A DNA stretch of 64,000 nt from an uncultured Flavobacteriales bacterium (GTDB lineage Bacteria > Bacteroidota > Bacteroidia > Flavobacteriales_D > Crocinitomicaceae): the NCBI GenBank assembly GCA_943789205.1, contig CALSTG010000001.1:1478435-1542434 (forward strand), read 5' to 3'. The position numbers and the translations under genes were made by a program. The notes beneath the pieces are model-generated. The model saw nothing but the letters and a program-made list of their open reading frames with translations. It made no database searches and had not been told where the DNA came from. Positions 26,113 through 36,133 of the stretch are shown here, one piece after another. Within the stretch, counting starts at the first letter, position 1. Each line of letters starts with the position of its first letter.

Positions 26113-29100
26113 ATGGTTCGTAATTTACTTTTTATTTGTCTAAGCATCTTGATGTCAAGTGCTTATGTGTTTTCTCAAGGTGGTCAAGGTTCCGTTAAAG
26201 GTAGTCTTATTGATGCTGATAATGGCGATGCAATATATGGTGCATCTGTAGAGCTTACTCAAAATGGTACTCGGAAAGGAATTGCCAGAACGGATTTTGA
26301 TGGCGCATTTCGAATTGGAAATTTACAGCCGGGATCTTATGTAGTTGAGTTTAAAGCAACGGGATTCAATACACAAAAAATTGAGGGGGTTGTTATATCT
26401 TCGGATAAGATTACCTTCTTTGATGAAACTGAAATGGTCAAGACCGATGATATGCAAGATTTACCGGAAGTTACGGTCATTAAGTATGTCGTTCCTCTAA
26501 TCGACAAGGATGGAGGAGCATCAGGCCGAACCGTTACTAGAGAGGACATTGCGCGATTGCCAGTGAGATCTGCTGCAGGTGTAGCAGGAACTGTTGGTGG
26601 GGTTAATGCAAATGAAAGTTCAGGTGCTTTATCCGTAAGGGGTTCTCGTTCTGATGCAACATACTACTATATTGATGGTATTAAAGTTCGTGGTTCTGCA
26701 AACCTTCCAAAATCTGCGTTACAAGAGGTTTCGGTTATTACAGGTGGTGTCCCTGCAAATTACGGAGATGTTACAGGTGGTATTATATCCATTACCACTA
26801 GAGGTCCTTCTAGGACTTACTTTGGTAGTTTTGAGGCGGTTTCTTCAGGTTTCTATGTTAACGGTGCTGATCCTGACGGTTATGATGGTAAAGTTTATGG
26901 TTTAGATCAGTTTGGATACAACCTTTTTGAAGGAATGCTTTCAGGCCCTTTGTTAATGAGAAGAGATTCTGCAGGAAACAAAACAAATCCAATTTTAGGG
27001 TTTCTAATTTCTGCCAATTTTACAGATAGGTTAGACGGCCGTCCACTTTCAGGAGGAACTTATAGAATTAAAAAGGATGTCAGAGATGACCTATTAGCAA
27101 ATCCTTTGAGACCAACTTCTACAGGTTTCGGAACTTTTCATAATGCCCTGTTTCTAAGAGAATCGGACTTTGAAAAAACACCTTTCAGAATGAATGCAAG
27201 GTCTTCATCATTGTCGGCGCAAGCTAAAATAGATGTAAATACTGGACCAAGTGTCAATCTGCAATTCGGTGGTTCTTTGAATTACAGTAATGGTAACAAC
27301 TTCTCATATTCTGGGTCCCTATTGAACTTTGGAAACTTTGGTGTTTCTGAATCTCTAGATTATCGAGTATTTGGAAGATTCACGCAGCGTTTTACAAATG
27401 ATAACGAAAGTAGTTCTAAAATTAAATCTGCGAGTTATAACTTAATGGTTGATTATTCAAAGTCCACGAGAGACGTATATGATCCTAAGCACCGATACAA
27501 CATGTTTAATTACGGACACGTTGGCCGATTTGAAACTTCGAGAACTCCATCATACGAATTTGATGCAATCACAAATACATACGTGCACAATGGCTTTAGA
27601 GATTTAGAGGTCGCTTTTACACCTTCTGAAACAAATGCAGCTTTAGCATCAATCACGAGTCAATACTACAATATTTATGATAATGACCCAGAAGGTCATT
27701 ATGAAAACCTTTTTCAAATCCAACAAGGTAATGCCCTTAGAAATGGTGATTCGCCAGGAAGCGTTTATAGTATATGGAGCAACATAGGGACGCCTTACAA
27801 TTATTTTGGTAAAACAGAAAACGATCAGTTCCGTGTAACTGGAGCGGGTTCAGTTATCATTGGCGATCATTCGATATCATTAGGTTTTGAATATGAGCAA
27901 CGTGTGGATAGAGGATGGACTTCAGGAACAACCACTGGTGGGGGCACACAAGGTCCAATAAGTATTTGGACTATCGCTCGACAACTGGCAAACTTCCATA
28001 TTACTGAGCTTGATTTAAATTCCGGTGTTATTTCTGATTCAGGATCTTTTAAAGCAATTACTTACGACAGATTGAATTCAGGTTATGCAGCATCATCTGG
28101 AACTGGAGTCTACGGAGGTCAGCTAAATGATGACAATCAATCTTTCTTTGATTTTAATTTAAGAGATAAACTGGGGCTTGATGTTGCGGGAGACGATTTC
28201 ATCGACATCGACAATTATGACCCTAATTTATTTCAATTCGATATGTTCTCGCCAGATGAACTCTTGAACAGTGGTAATTCATATGTTTCTTACTGGGGCT
28301 TTGATCATACCGGTAAAAAAGTTTCGGGAGCTACTGATATCAACAACTACTTTAACGAATATGATGAAAATGGTAATTTCAGAAGATTTGTAGGAGCTTT
28401 TCAGCCGATTTACATGGCAGGATATATAATGGATAAATTTGCGTTCAAGGATATCGTATTCAACGTTGGTGTTCGTGTTGACGTTTTTGATGCGAACCAA
28501 CCTGTTCTTAAGGATCCTTATTTATTCTATAATGCGCGCACAGTTTCTGAAGCACAAGCTTTGAAAGAATCAGATCCTGATCAATACGCATGGGTTAATT
28601 TACCTGAAGGTATGGGTGACGACTATGTAGTTTATGTTAACGATGTTAATAGCCCTTCTGCGATAAATGGATTTAGAACGGGTCAAGCATGGTACAATGC
28701 TGATGGTACGCCAATAGAAGATCCTTCTGTTTTACAAGGAGCTGCAGGTATTGCACCATGGTTATTAAACCCTGGTCAAGAAACGCCTTCCGCTGATGCA
28801 TTTGAGGACTATAAAGCACAAGTTAATTTTATGCCTCGAGTAGCTTTTTCTTTCCCTATTTCAGATGAAGCCTCTTTCTTTGCTCATTACGATATCTTAA
28901 CAAAAAGACCAACATCAGGATTTAGATTTGATCCATTTGAATACCAATTTATTCAATCTAGAAGCTCTATTATCAACAACTCCAATTTGAAGCCTGAGAC
29001 TACAGTTGATTATGAACTTGGATTCCAACAAGTACTGACAAGAACTTCGGCATTGAAAATTTCTGCTTTCTACAGAGAGCAAAGAAATAATGTTCAGCTA

Positions 29101-29889
29101 ATTAATGTATTCCAGGCTTATCCAGCCACATACAAAACATTTGGTAATAGAGATTTCGGTACTATTAAAGGTTTGACTATTGCATATGACCTTAGAAGAA
29201 CAGGTAATATTAGAATGACAGCAAATTATACCCTGCAATTTGCAGAGGGTACTGGATCTGATGCGACCTCAGCAAGTGCCTTAATTAATGCTGGTTTACC
29301 GAATCTTAGAAATATTTTCCCATATTCCTACGATCAACGCCACGCGATTAACGTGACTTTTGATTACAGATACGGATCAGGTAAAGATTACAACGGACCA
29401 AGCATTGGGAAGGTGAATTTATTTGAAAATACAGGACTGAACATTGTTTCTAATATCTATTCTGGTTCACCATATTCTTCACAAACATTTATTACTAATG
29501 ATGCTCAATTCAGCCCTCTTAACGCCGGTTTAAATGGTACTTTGAATGGGTCAAGACTTCCATGGTCGTATAGATTAGATTTACAAATTGATAAAACAAT
29601 CAACATAACTTATGGAGGTAAGGACGATGGTGATAGTCCTAAAAAAGCATTTTTAAATGTTTACTTAAGGGTAACTAACTTATTGAATCAATTTAACCTT
29701 CTAGGTGTGTACAGAGCAACTGGAAATTGGGATGATGATGGGTTTTTGGCGGCAGCTGCAAGTCAGACATCAATTCAAAATCAGATTGATGAGCAAGCAT
29801 TTAGAGATTATTACATGATGAAGGTTCAAAACCCTTATAACATTAGTGCTCCTAGACAAATTCGTTTAGGTCTTAAATTCGATTTTTAA
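26113..29889 (+). CDS. TonB-dependent outer-membrane receptor with carboxypeptidase-regulatory domain
   Basis: 1258 aa from the ATG at 26113, which begins a signal peptide (MVRNLLFICLSILMSSAYVF); an ATG 63 bp upstream adds a non-signal-like extension. Residues about 30-115 are a CarboxypepD_reg-like domain (GSLIDADNGDAIYGASVEL), about 120-250 the plug (ITTRGPS, VRGSRSDATYYYIDG), and the rest a 22-strand-type barrel rich in aromatic and Asn/Asp residues. The C-terminal RQIRLGLKFDF ends in Phe as barrel proteins do. It would import an unknown ligand using TonB energy. It leads a likely operon with a T9SS cargo protein and a PorV-like protein. Confidence 0.93.
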   Translation: MVRNLLFICLSILMSSAYVFSQGGQGSVKGSLIDADNGDAIYGASVELTQNGTRKGIARTDFDGAFRIGNLQPGSYVVEFKATGFNTQKIEGVVISSDKITFFDETEMVKTDDMQDLPEVTVIKYVVPLIDKDGGASGRTVTREDIARLPVRSAAGVAGTVGGVNANESSGALSVRGSRSDATYYYIDGIKVRGSANLPKSALQEVSVITGGVPANYGDVTGGIISITTRGPSRTYFGSFEAVSSGFYVNGADPDGYDGKVYGLDQFGYNLFEGMLSGPLLMRRDSAGNKTNPILGFLISANFTDRLDGRPLSGGTYRIKKDVRDDLLANPLRPTSTGFGTFHNALFLRESDFEKTPFRMNARSSSLSAQAKIDVNTGPSVNLQFGGSLNYSNGNNFSYSGSLLNFGNFGVSESLDYRVFGRFTQRFTNDNESSSKIKSASYNLMVDYSKSTRDVYDPKHRYNMFNYGHVGRFETSRTPSYEFDAITNTYVHNGFRDLEVAFTPSETNAALASITSQYYNIYDNDPEGHYENLFQIQQGNALRNGDSPGSVYSIWSNIGTPYNYFGKTENDQFRVTGAGSVIIGDHSISLGFEYEQRVDRGWTSGTTTGGGTQGPISIWTIARQLANFHITELDLNSGVISDSGSFKAITYDRLNSGYAASSGTGVYGGQLNDDNQSFFDFNLRDKLGLDVAGDDFIDIDNYDPNLFQFDMFSPDELLNSGNSYVSYWGFDHTGKKVSGATDINNYFNEYDENGNFRRFVGAFQPIYMAGYIMDKFAFKDIVFNVGVRVDVFDANQPVLKDPYLFYNARTVSEAQALKESDPDQYAWVNLPEGMGDDYVVYVNDVNSPSAINGFRTGQAWYNADGTPIEDPSVLQGAAGIAPWLLNPGQETPSADAFEDYKAQVNFMPRVAFSFPISDEASFFAHYDILTKRPTSGFRFDPFEYQFIQSRSSIINNSNLKPETTVDYELGFQQVLTRTSALKISAFYREQRNNVQLINVFQAYPATYKTFGNRDFGTIKGLTIAYDLRRTGNIRMTANYTLQFAEGTGSDATSASALINAGLPNLRNIFPYSYDQRHAINVTFDYRYGSGKDYNGPSIGKVNLFENTGLNIVSNIYSGSPYSSQTFITNDAQFSPLNAGLNGTLNGSRLPWSYRLDLQIDKTINITYGGKDDGDSPKKAFLNVYLRVTNLLNQFNLLGVYRATGNWDDDGFLAAAASQTSIQNQIDEQAFRDYYMMKVQNPYNISAPRQIRLGLKFDF

Positions 29890-29928
29890 ATAAAATTATT
29901 TCAATAACATAGAATAAACGTTACATAT

Positions 29929-32900
29929 ATGAAAAAGCAGTTATTCGCTACAATAATAGGCCTAGGTATTGCAATGCCTGGATGGTCTTATCTTGGTCCT
30001 GACGACAAAAAAGGTTCTACCGACAATACACCTAAAGGTGCAAATTGTAGTCCTGCAACAGCCAAACTCACTTTAGAGTTCAATGATGTTGCAGCACTCA
30101 TTGAACAAGGTGGAAGTATGTTCCAAAACCGTCAAGATGGAACAGCAGCATACGAAGTTCCTAAAGGAAGTGGTTTAAATGCCATTTATGCTGGAGCCCT
30201 TTGGATGGGAGGTACTGACGTTAATGGGCAGCTTAAGTTAGCTGCGCTTAGATACCGTCAGGGGAATGATTTTTGGCCTGGCCCACTAACGGTTACACCA
30301 GGGACAGGGAATTATAACCCCTTAAATCCAGTTGGAGATGACGCAGTTAGAGATTTTGGTGAAGCGAATATTGACCCTGATCAATGTCAAGCATATGATA
30401 AAATATATACGATTCGAAAAGCAGAAGTTATTCGTTTTAACATTTGGTGGGCTTGTAATTCAGGAGAAACTACTGAAGGTTGTGATGATATAACTGAACC
30501 AACAAATGACGAACTACAGAGAATTTATGGATGGCCAGCTCACGGTGATGTATCAAGAGGACAAGATTATTTCTTAGCGCCCTTTTATGATAGAGATGAA
30601 GATGGTAATTACAATCCTGATGCTGGTGACCATCCGTGGTATGACGATATCTTAGGAAGAGATGATATCGAGTGTGGTGTTGATAGAAGAATTTCTTTAT
30701 TCGGTGATGAAACACATTGGTGGGTATTTAATGATAAAGGAAATATTCATACTGAAACAAATGGTGATCCTATTGGTATGGAGATTAGAGCACAAGCTTT
30801 TGCGTTTGCAACAAATGACGAAGTAAATAGAATGACATTCTATAACTATGAATTAATAAATAGAGGTACTCAAACGCTTTACAATACCTATTTTTCACAG
30901 TATCTAGATGCAGATATCGGAAACTATACAGATGACTATGTTGGTTGTGATGTTTCGAGAGGTCTAGGTTACGCATTAAATGGAGACCTTATTGATCAAG
31001 CGGATGGTGGTAAACCAGGTTATGGTGAAAACCCTCCTGCAATCGGATGTGACTTTTTTGAAGGACCTTATCAAGATGCCGATGAATTAGACAACCCAGG
31101 ACCCTACTTTGATGAAGAGGCGGGTGTTAATGTTATTCCATCTGTTACGGATGCACTAGCAAACAATGGAATTGTATACAAAGGTATCGGTATTGGCTAT
31201 TCTGATGGAATTGTTGATAATGAGCGATTTGGAATGAGAAGATTTACCTACTATACGTCGACATCAGCACCTCCTTACAATGATCCAAATAATGCCGCAG
31301 AGTATTACAATTTTATGCAAGGTAACTGGTCAAATGGTTCGGAAATGTTCTATGGTGGTCTTGGTTATGCAGGGTCAACTGGTGCATCGACAGTATTATC
31401 AGACTATATGTTCCCAGGTAATTCTGACCCATTGAATTGGGCAACAGGCGGTATAGATATGTCGAGTGCCTTCCCTGATGGATGGTTTGAAAGTACAAAC
31501 AATAACCCGCCAGCAGATAGACGTTTTGTACAGTCTGCAGGTCCATTTACGTTAAGACCAGGTGCTATTAACAACATAACCGTAGGTATGGTATTCGGAA
31601 GAAGTACGGATGGTGATTTATATGCTTCTGTTGAAGCAATGAAACAAGCAGATACTAAAGCTCAGGCATTATTTGATGCTTGTTTTAAGATTCTTTCTCC
31701 TCCAGATGCTCCGAGACTTACGATACAAGAGCTAGAGAATGAGCTAATTTTAACAATTGACAATCCTTCTTCTTCTAATAATTATGAAGAAGGTTATGAG
31801 GAATTAGATGAAATTAACATCGCAGATCCTACAGTAGACAGATATTATCGTTTTGAAGGTTACCAGATATATCAGTTGAAAGATGTCGAAACTTCTGTTG
31901 CTGATATCAGCGATCCAGAAAAAGCACGTCTTGTTGCTCAATGTGATATTGAAAATGATATTGATAGAATCATCAATTTCGAATTTGACGAAGCCTTAGG
32001 TTTCTCAATTCCTACTGAAATGGTAGATGGTGCTAATCAAGGCATTAAGCATTCCTTTAAGCTTACGGAAGATAAGTTCGCTCAGGGAAGCCCAACTTTA
32101 GTGAATCATAAAACATACTATTATGTTGCTGTTGCCTATGCTTACAATCAATTTAAAGAATACAACCCTGAAGACCCTACATTATTAGACGGGCAAAGAA
32201 AGCCTTTTATATCTTCACGTTTGAACTTTGATGGTACAGCCATAAGTAGTACTCCAGCAGTTCCCCACGCCCCTATTGCAGAAGCAGGTGGTACAGCTCA
32301 GCTTATTGAGTATGGTTCATCTCCTCGCATTACGCGTTTGGATGGCTATGGTAATGGGAACAGGGATTTAGAGTTGACTCAGGAGAGTATAGATGAGATT
32401 CTATTGAATGGATCGATCTTGACACCTACGTATGATTATGGTAAAGGACCTATCAATATAAAAGTGGTAGATCCTTTAAATCTTGCGAGTGGTTACTTTG
32501 AGTGTAAGTTCAGAGACTACACGGCTCCGAATTCTGGTAATGCAGCCGATACGGCAAGCTGGATTATATATCGTTATGAAAGCGAGGATGGAACAACACC
32601 GATTGACTCCGCGACTTCACAGCGTACGATAGCATTTGACAATGAGCAGATTATTCCAGAATGGGGTATTTCAGTTCAAATCAATCAGGAGAAGTATTTT
32701 GTTCCTGCAAGTGGAAGCTCAGGGGGACCTGAGACGAAGACCACAACGATGATTTCGTCTTCGATTAATTTCGCCGATAGCTCAAAGCAATGGTTAACAG
32801 GAGTGAATGACAATGATGCTTACTTCCCAACGAATTGGATTGTAGCAGGCGAGTATGATCCTGAAGATCCTGATGATTGTTTACCTGATGGCCCAAGTTA

Positions 32901-34104
32901 TTTGAATCCTTGTAATTATAAGGATGAGATTACCAAAGATCAGAGCCCTGTATGGGAAGGTTTACTAGAAGGTATTGTTTCCCCGCATCAATTGGTAGGT
33001 TATCAAGCGGATTATGCATCAATGGCATATTTAGGGAATGTTGCTACGAATGTTCGAAAGAATGCAGCCATTAGCTTTGCCCCAAGTGTAGATATTGTCT
33101 TTACAAGTAATGAAGCATTGTGGACACGTTGTCCAGTTTTTGAAACAGGTCGCGATGCTGGATTGAATATTGGAGGAGCGTCAGCAGGTCAGTTACGTCG
33201 CAGTCCTAGTGTAGGAAAAGACGGTTTTGAGGACAATACTGGTACAGGTATGGGTTGGTTCCCTGGTTATGCGATAGACCTAGAAACAGGAGCACGCTTG
33301 TATATGGCTTTTGGAGAGAATTCATTCCTTGGAGGAGAAAATGGTGCAGACATGATTTGGAATCCGACCTCTAACTTAGTGAGTAATGTAGGGACGCCAT
33401 TAATGGGAGGTGTACATCCGGTTTATGTTTACAGTAAAGACTTGAAGAAGATCAATGGTTATAGTCAATCTTATGACTTTCCCGAATATAATCCTGCGCA
33501 AGCAGAAACCTCTGGTGGTAATCAATTGAAACTTCTTATTGATGCTGCGGAGTCTAGTCCAACGACAGCGAATTGTAGACCAATTTATGCAACATTGTCA
33601 TGGGTTTGTTATCCAATGTTAAGAGAAGGTCAAGAATTGTTGTCTACCGATGTCACTATGAAGCTTAGAATAAACAAAGAGTACAAGGATTATGTAGCTA
33701 CTGGTGAGAATGGTGGAAAGCCAATGTTCTCTTGGAGCATGGATGAGATTGCAACTGTCACAGGATCACAAGATCAGCTCAAGGAGGCCTTAGACATCAT
33801 CAATGTTGTACCAAATCCGTATTATGCATTTTCTGAATATGAGCGTAATCGACTTGAAACAAAGGTTAAAATTACAAACCTTCCTGAGCAATGTACAGTG
33901 AAGATCTATACTGTTAATGGTAAGCTTGTTAGAGAATTTAAAAAAGATAGTCCAATTACTTCATTGGATTGGGACTTGACGAATTTCAAGGCCATACCGA
34001 TAGCTTCAGGTATTTATTTGATTCATGTTTCTGTTCCTGAGGTTGGAGAGCGCGTTTTAAAGTTCTTTGGAGGAATGAGACAAGTTGACTTACAGGGTAT
34101 ATAA
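29929..34104 (+). CDS. Very large T9SS cargo protein, function unknown
   Basis: 1391 aa. Signal peptide (about residues 1-20). Acidic, Gly/Asp/Asn/Tyr-rich body with several short Asp-rich loops (DRDEDGNYNPDAGDH) that may bind calcium. No enzymatic domain recognised. The C-terminal 95 residues (VVPNPYYAFSEYERNRLET, CTVKIYTVNGKLVREF) form a T9SS sorting-type domain, so it should reach the cell surface. It begins 39 nt after the receptor stop and is followed after 31 nt by a PorV-like gene. This receptor, cargo and PorV order recurs in Bacteroidota. Between about 32.3 and 33.6 kb the Leu codon use shifts towards TTG. Confidence 0.85.
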   Translation: MKKQLFATIIGLGIAMPGWSYLGPDDKKGSTDNTPKGANCSPATAKLTLEFNDVAALIEQGGSMFQNRQDGTAAYEVPKGSGLNAIYAGALWMGGTDVNGQLKLAALRYRQGNDFWPGPLTVTPGTGNYNPLNPVGDDAVRDFGEANIDPDQCQAYDKIYTIRKAEVIRFNIWWACNSGETTEGCDDITEPTNDELQRIYGWPAHGDVSRGQDYFLAPFYDRDEDGNYNPDAGDHPWYDDILGRDDIECGVDRRISLFGDETHWWVFNDKGNIHTETNGDPIGMEIRAQAFAFATNDEVNRMTFYNYELINRGTQTLYNTYFSQYLDADIGNYTDDYVGCDVSRGLGYALNGDLIDQADGGKPGYGENPPAIGCDFFEGPYQDADELDNPGPYFDEEAGVNVIPSVTDALANNGIVYKGIGIGYSDGIVDNERFGMRRFTYYTSTSAPPYNDPNNAAEYYNFMQGNWSNGSEMFYGGLGYAGSTGASTVLSDYMFPGNSDPLNWATGGIDMSSAFPDGWFESTNNNPPADRRFVQSAGPFTLRPGAINNITVGMVFGRSTDGDLYASVEAMKQADTKAQALFDACFKILSPPDAPRLTIQELENELILTIDNPSSSNNYEEGYEELDEINIADPTVDRYYRFEGYQIYQLKDVETSVADISDPEKARLVAQCDIENDIDRIINFEFDEALGFSIPTEMVDGANQGIKHSFKLTEDKFAQGSPTLVNHKTYYYVAVAYAYNQFKEYNPEDPTLLDGQRKPFISSRLNFDGTAISSTPAVPHAPIAEAGGTAQLIEYGSSPRITRLDGYGNGNRDLELTQESIDEILLNGSILTPTYDYGKGPINIKVVDPLNLASGYFECKFRDYTAPNSGNAADTASWIIYRYESEDGTTPIDSATSQRTIAFDNEQIIPEWGISVQINQEKYFVPASGSSGGPETKTTTMISSSINFADSSKQWLTGVNDNDAYFPTNWIVAGEYDPEDPDDCLPDGPSYLNPCNYKDEITKDQSPVWEGLLEGIVSPHQLVGYQADYASMAYLGNVATNVRKNAAISFAPSVDIVFTSNEALWTRCPVFETGRDAGLNIGGASAGQLRRSPSVGKDGFEDNTGTGMGWFPGYAIDLETGARLYMAFGENSFLGGENGADMIWNPTSNLVSNVGTPLMGGVHPVYVYSKDLKKINGYSQSYDFPEYNPAQAETSGGNQLKLLIDAAESSPTTANCRPIYATLSWVCYPMLREGQELLSTDVTMKLRINKEYKDYVATGENGGKPMFSWSMDEIATVTGSQDQLKEALDIINVVPNPYYAFSEYERNRLETKVKITNLPEQCTVKIYTVNGKLVREFKKDSPITSLDWDLTNFKAIPIASGIYLIHVSVPEVGERVLKFFGGMRQVDLQGI

Positions 34105-34135
34105 TTATTAGAATTAGAAAAAGAAAGAATTAGTT

Positions 34136-35185
34136 ATGAAGAATAGTTTAAAAATCGCATTTGTTCTTTTATGTTTTGCTCCAACGTTGTTCGCTGGAAA
34201 TGAAGACCGTGTTGGTTCAGCAGGCGCATCAGATTTGCTCATCAATCCTTGGGCAAGAAGCTCTGCACTTGGAGATGCTGGTATAGCTAGCGCAAATGGT
34301 TTGGAAGCGACATATATGAATATTGCAGGATTGGCTTTTACAGACCAGACTCAATTGAAGTTTAATTATAGCAACTGGATGGGCACTGCAGGTATTTCTT
34401 TTAATTCTGCAGGTATTGCTCAACGCATATCTGAATCAGGTGTTTTAGCGATCAGTATTCAATCTATGAACTTTGGAGATATTCCTATTACAACAGTAGA
34501 AAATCCGGAGGGGAATATTGGCTTCTTTTCACCGAGAACGAATATTTTTAATGTTGGATATGCCAGAACCTTTTCGTCGAGTATTTATGGAGGTATTAAT
34601 TTCAAAGTTATTTCTGCGAACATCTCTAACCTTAAGACGTCAGGTGTAGCAATTGATGCCGGAATACGATATGTGACTGGAGAGCAGGAGCAAATTAAAT
34701 TTGGTATTGCATTAAAAAACGTTGGTCCCGTTATGAAGTATAAAGGTGATGGTTTAGCACAGCAAGCCGCCTACGTTACTACCGGATTTATTGCATCATT
34801 GGAAGAACGATCTTCAGCATTTGAAATGCCTTCTCTTTTATCAATCGGTGGTTCATATGATTTCATTTTTAATGAAGTTAGTAAACTGAATCTAGCTTTA
34901 GGTTTTACCGCAAATTCATTTTCTAATGACCAATATAGAATTGGTTTAGATTATGGTATGACGAACGACCGAATGGCTTTCAATATTCGAGGAGGATACG
35001 TTTATGAGAAAAATCTTTTGTCTCTTGAAAACAGATCAAATGCCTTAGTTGGTCCAACAGCCGGCTTTTCTATAGATGCATTGGTTGGTGAAGATAAAAG
35101 TGCATTAGGTGTTGAATATTGTGCTCGATTCGCAGGTATTTTTGGAACCATTCACACACTAGGTGTTACTATAGCTCTAAAATAA
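34136..35185 (+). CDS. PorV/PorQ family outer-membrane protein
   Basis: 349 aa with signal peptide (ending TLFAG). The N-terminal GASDLLINPWARSSALGDAGIA and NIAGLAF are the family's hallmark; the rest is a FadL-like 14-strand barrel pattern. PorV escorts cargo to the T9SS attachment complex; this copy, lying directly after a T9SS cargo gene, may be dedicated to that protein or act structurally. It ends the likely three-gene unit. Confidence 0.9.
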   Translation: MKNSLKIAFVLLCFAPTLFAGNEDRVGSAGASDLLINPWARSSALGDAGIASANGLEATYMNIAGLAFTDQTQLKFNYSNWMGTAGISFNSAGIAQRISESGVLAISIQSMNFGDIPITTVENPEGNIGFFSPRTNIFNVGYARTFSSSIYGGINFKVISANISNLKTSGVAIDAGIRYVTGEQEQIKFGIALKNVGPVMKYKGDGLAQQAAYVTTGFIASLEERSSAFEMPSLLSIGGSYDFIFNEVSKLNLALGFTANSFSNDQYRIGLDYGMTNDRMAFNIRGGYVYEKNLLSLENRSNALVGPTAGFSIDALVGEDKSALGVEYCARFAGIFGTIHTLGVTIALK

Positions 35186-35210
35186 ATTAACCCAAATATT
35201 AAATGTTGAT

Positions 35211-35230
35211 ATAGGCCCTTTCGGGCCTAT
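35211..35230 (+). terminator. Hairpin after the PorV-like gene, possible weak terminator
   Basis: ATAGGCCC/GGGCCTAT, a perfect 8-bp stem with a TTTC loop, between two operons. No T-run follows, so it may instead protect the mRNA end or act in attenuation. Confidence 0.5.
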
Positions 35231-35249
35231 TGACTTATATACAATTATT

Positions 35250-35723
35250 ATGTCGAAGATTAATTATTATACTCCAGAGGGTCTTCAGAAATTAAAAGAT
35301 CAACTAGAAGAACTGAAAACGGTTCAAAGACCATCAATTTCTCAGCAAATAGGTGAGGCTCGCGACAAAGGAGATTTATCTGAAAATGCGGAATATGATG
35401 CAGCTAAAGAAGCTCAAGGCATCCTGGAAATGAAAATATCTAAGCTTCAAACGGTAATATCCAATGCAAGATTGATTGATGATTCAAATATAGATAATTC
35501 AAAGGTCTATATTCTATCTAAAGTTAAGATTAAGAATATATCTAATGGTATGGAAATCGATTATACTTTAGTTGCCGAAAATGAGGCTGATTTAAAGGCA
35601 AAGAAGATTTCTGTTGAGTCTCCAATAGGGAAAGGATTACTTGGTAAATCTGAAGGCGATATTGCCGATATTGTCACACCTGGCGGTATAATGAAATTTG
35701 AGATCATAGGAATCTCGCGTTAA
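35250..35723 (+). CDS. greA: Transcription elongation factor GreA
   Basis: 157 aa, typical length. Rescues backtracked RNA polymerase by stimulating transcript cleavage. N-terminal coiled coil with the acidic tip region ARDKGDLSENAEYDAAKEAQ, then the FKBP-like C-terminal domain ending in SPIGKGLLGKSEGDI. The stop overlaps the next gene's ATG by one base (TAATG). Confidence 0.97.
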   Translation: MSKINYYTPEGLQKLKDQLEELKTVQRPSISQQIGEARDKGDLSENAEYDAAKEAQGILEMKISKLQTVISNARLIDDSNIDNSKVYILSKVKIKNISNGMEIDYTLVAENEADLKAKKISVESPIGKGLLGKSEGDIADIVTPGGIMKFEIIGISR

Positions 35724-36118
35724 TGTCTAGTTTATTCACTAAAATTATCAAAGGTGAAATTCCTTGTTACAAAATAGCAGAGGATGATTCATTTCTTGCC
35801 TTTCTCGATATAAACCCTTTAGTGAGAGGTCATGCTTTGGTCATTCCGAAAGTTGAAATTGACTATCTATTTGACATTGATGACGATCTTCTACAAAACA
35901 TGATAATCTTTGCGAAAAATGTTGCTTCAAAAATTAAGAATGCCATACCTTGTGACAGGGTAGGCGTATCAGTAATCGGATTAGAGGTACCACATGCCCA
36001 TATTCATTTGATTCCTATATCTAATATAGGAGATATGAATTTTAACAATTCGAAGTTGGCACTGTCATCAAAAGAAATGATAAATATTCAGCAGGACATC
36101 ATAGGGCGCAAAAAATAA
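35723..36118 (+). CDS. HIT family hydrolase
   Basis: 131 aa. FTKIIKGEIPCYKIAEDD start and the histidine triad VPHAHIHLIP (H-x-H-x-H) identify the HINT/HIT family, which hydrolyses AMP-linked phosphoramidates or related nucleotides. Coupled to greA by a one-base overlap, a common pairing in Bacteroidota. The convergent downstream gene ends only 15 bp away. Confidence 0.93.
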   Translation: MSSLFTKIIKGEIPCYKIAEDDSFLAFLDINPLVRGHALVIPKVEIDYLFDIDDDLLQNMIIFAKNVASKIKNAIPCDRVGVSVIGLEVPHAHIHLIPISNIGDMNFNNSKLALSSKEMINIQQDIIGRKK

Positions 36119-36133
36119 CTCAACTTATAGAAG

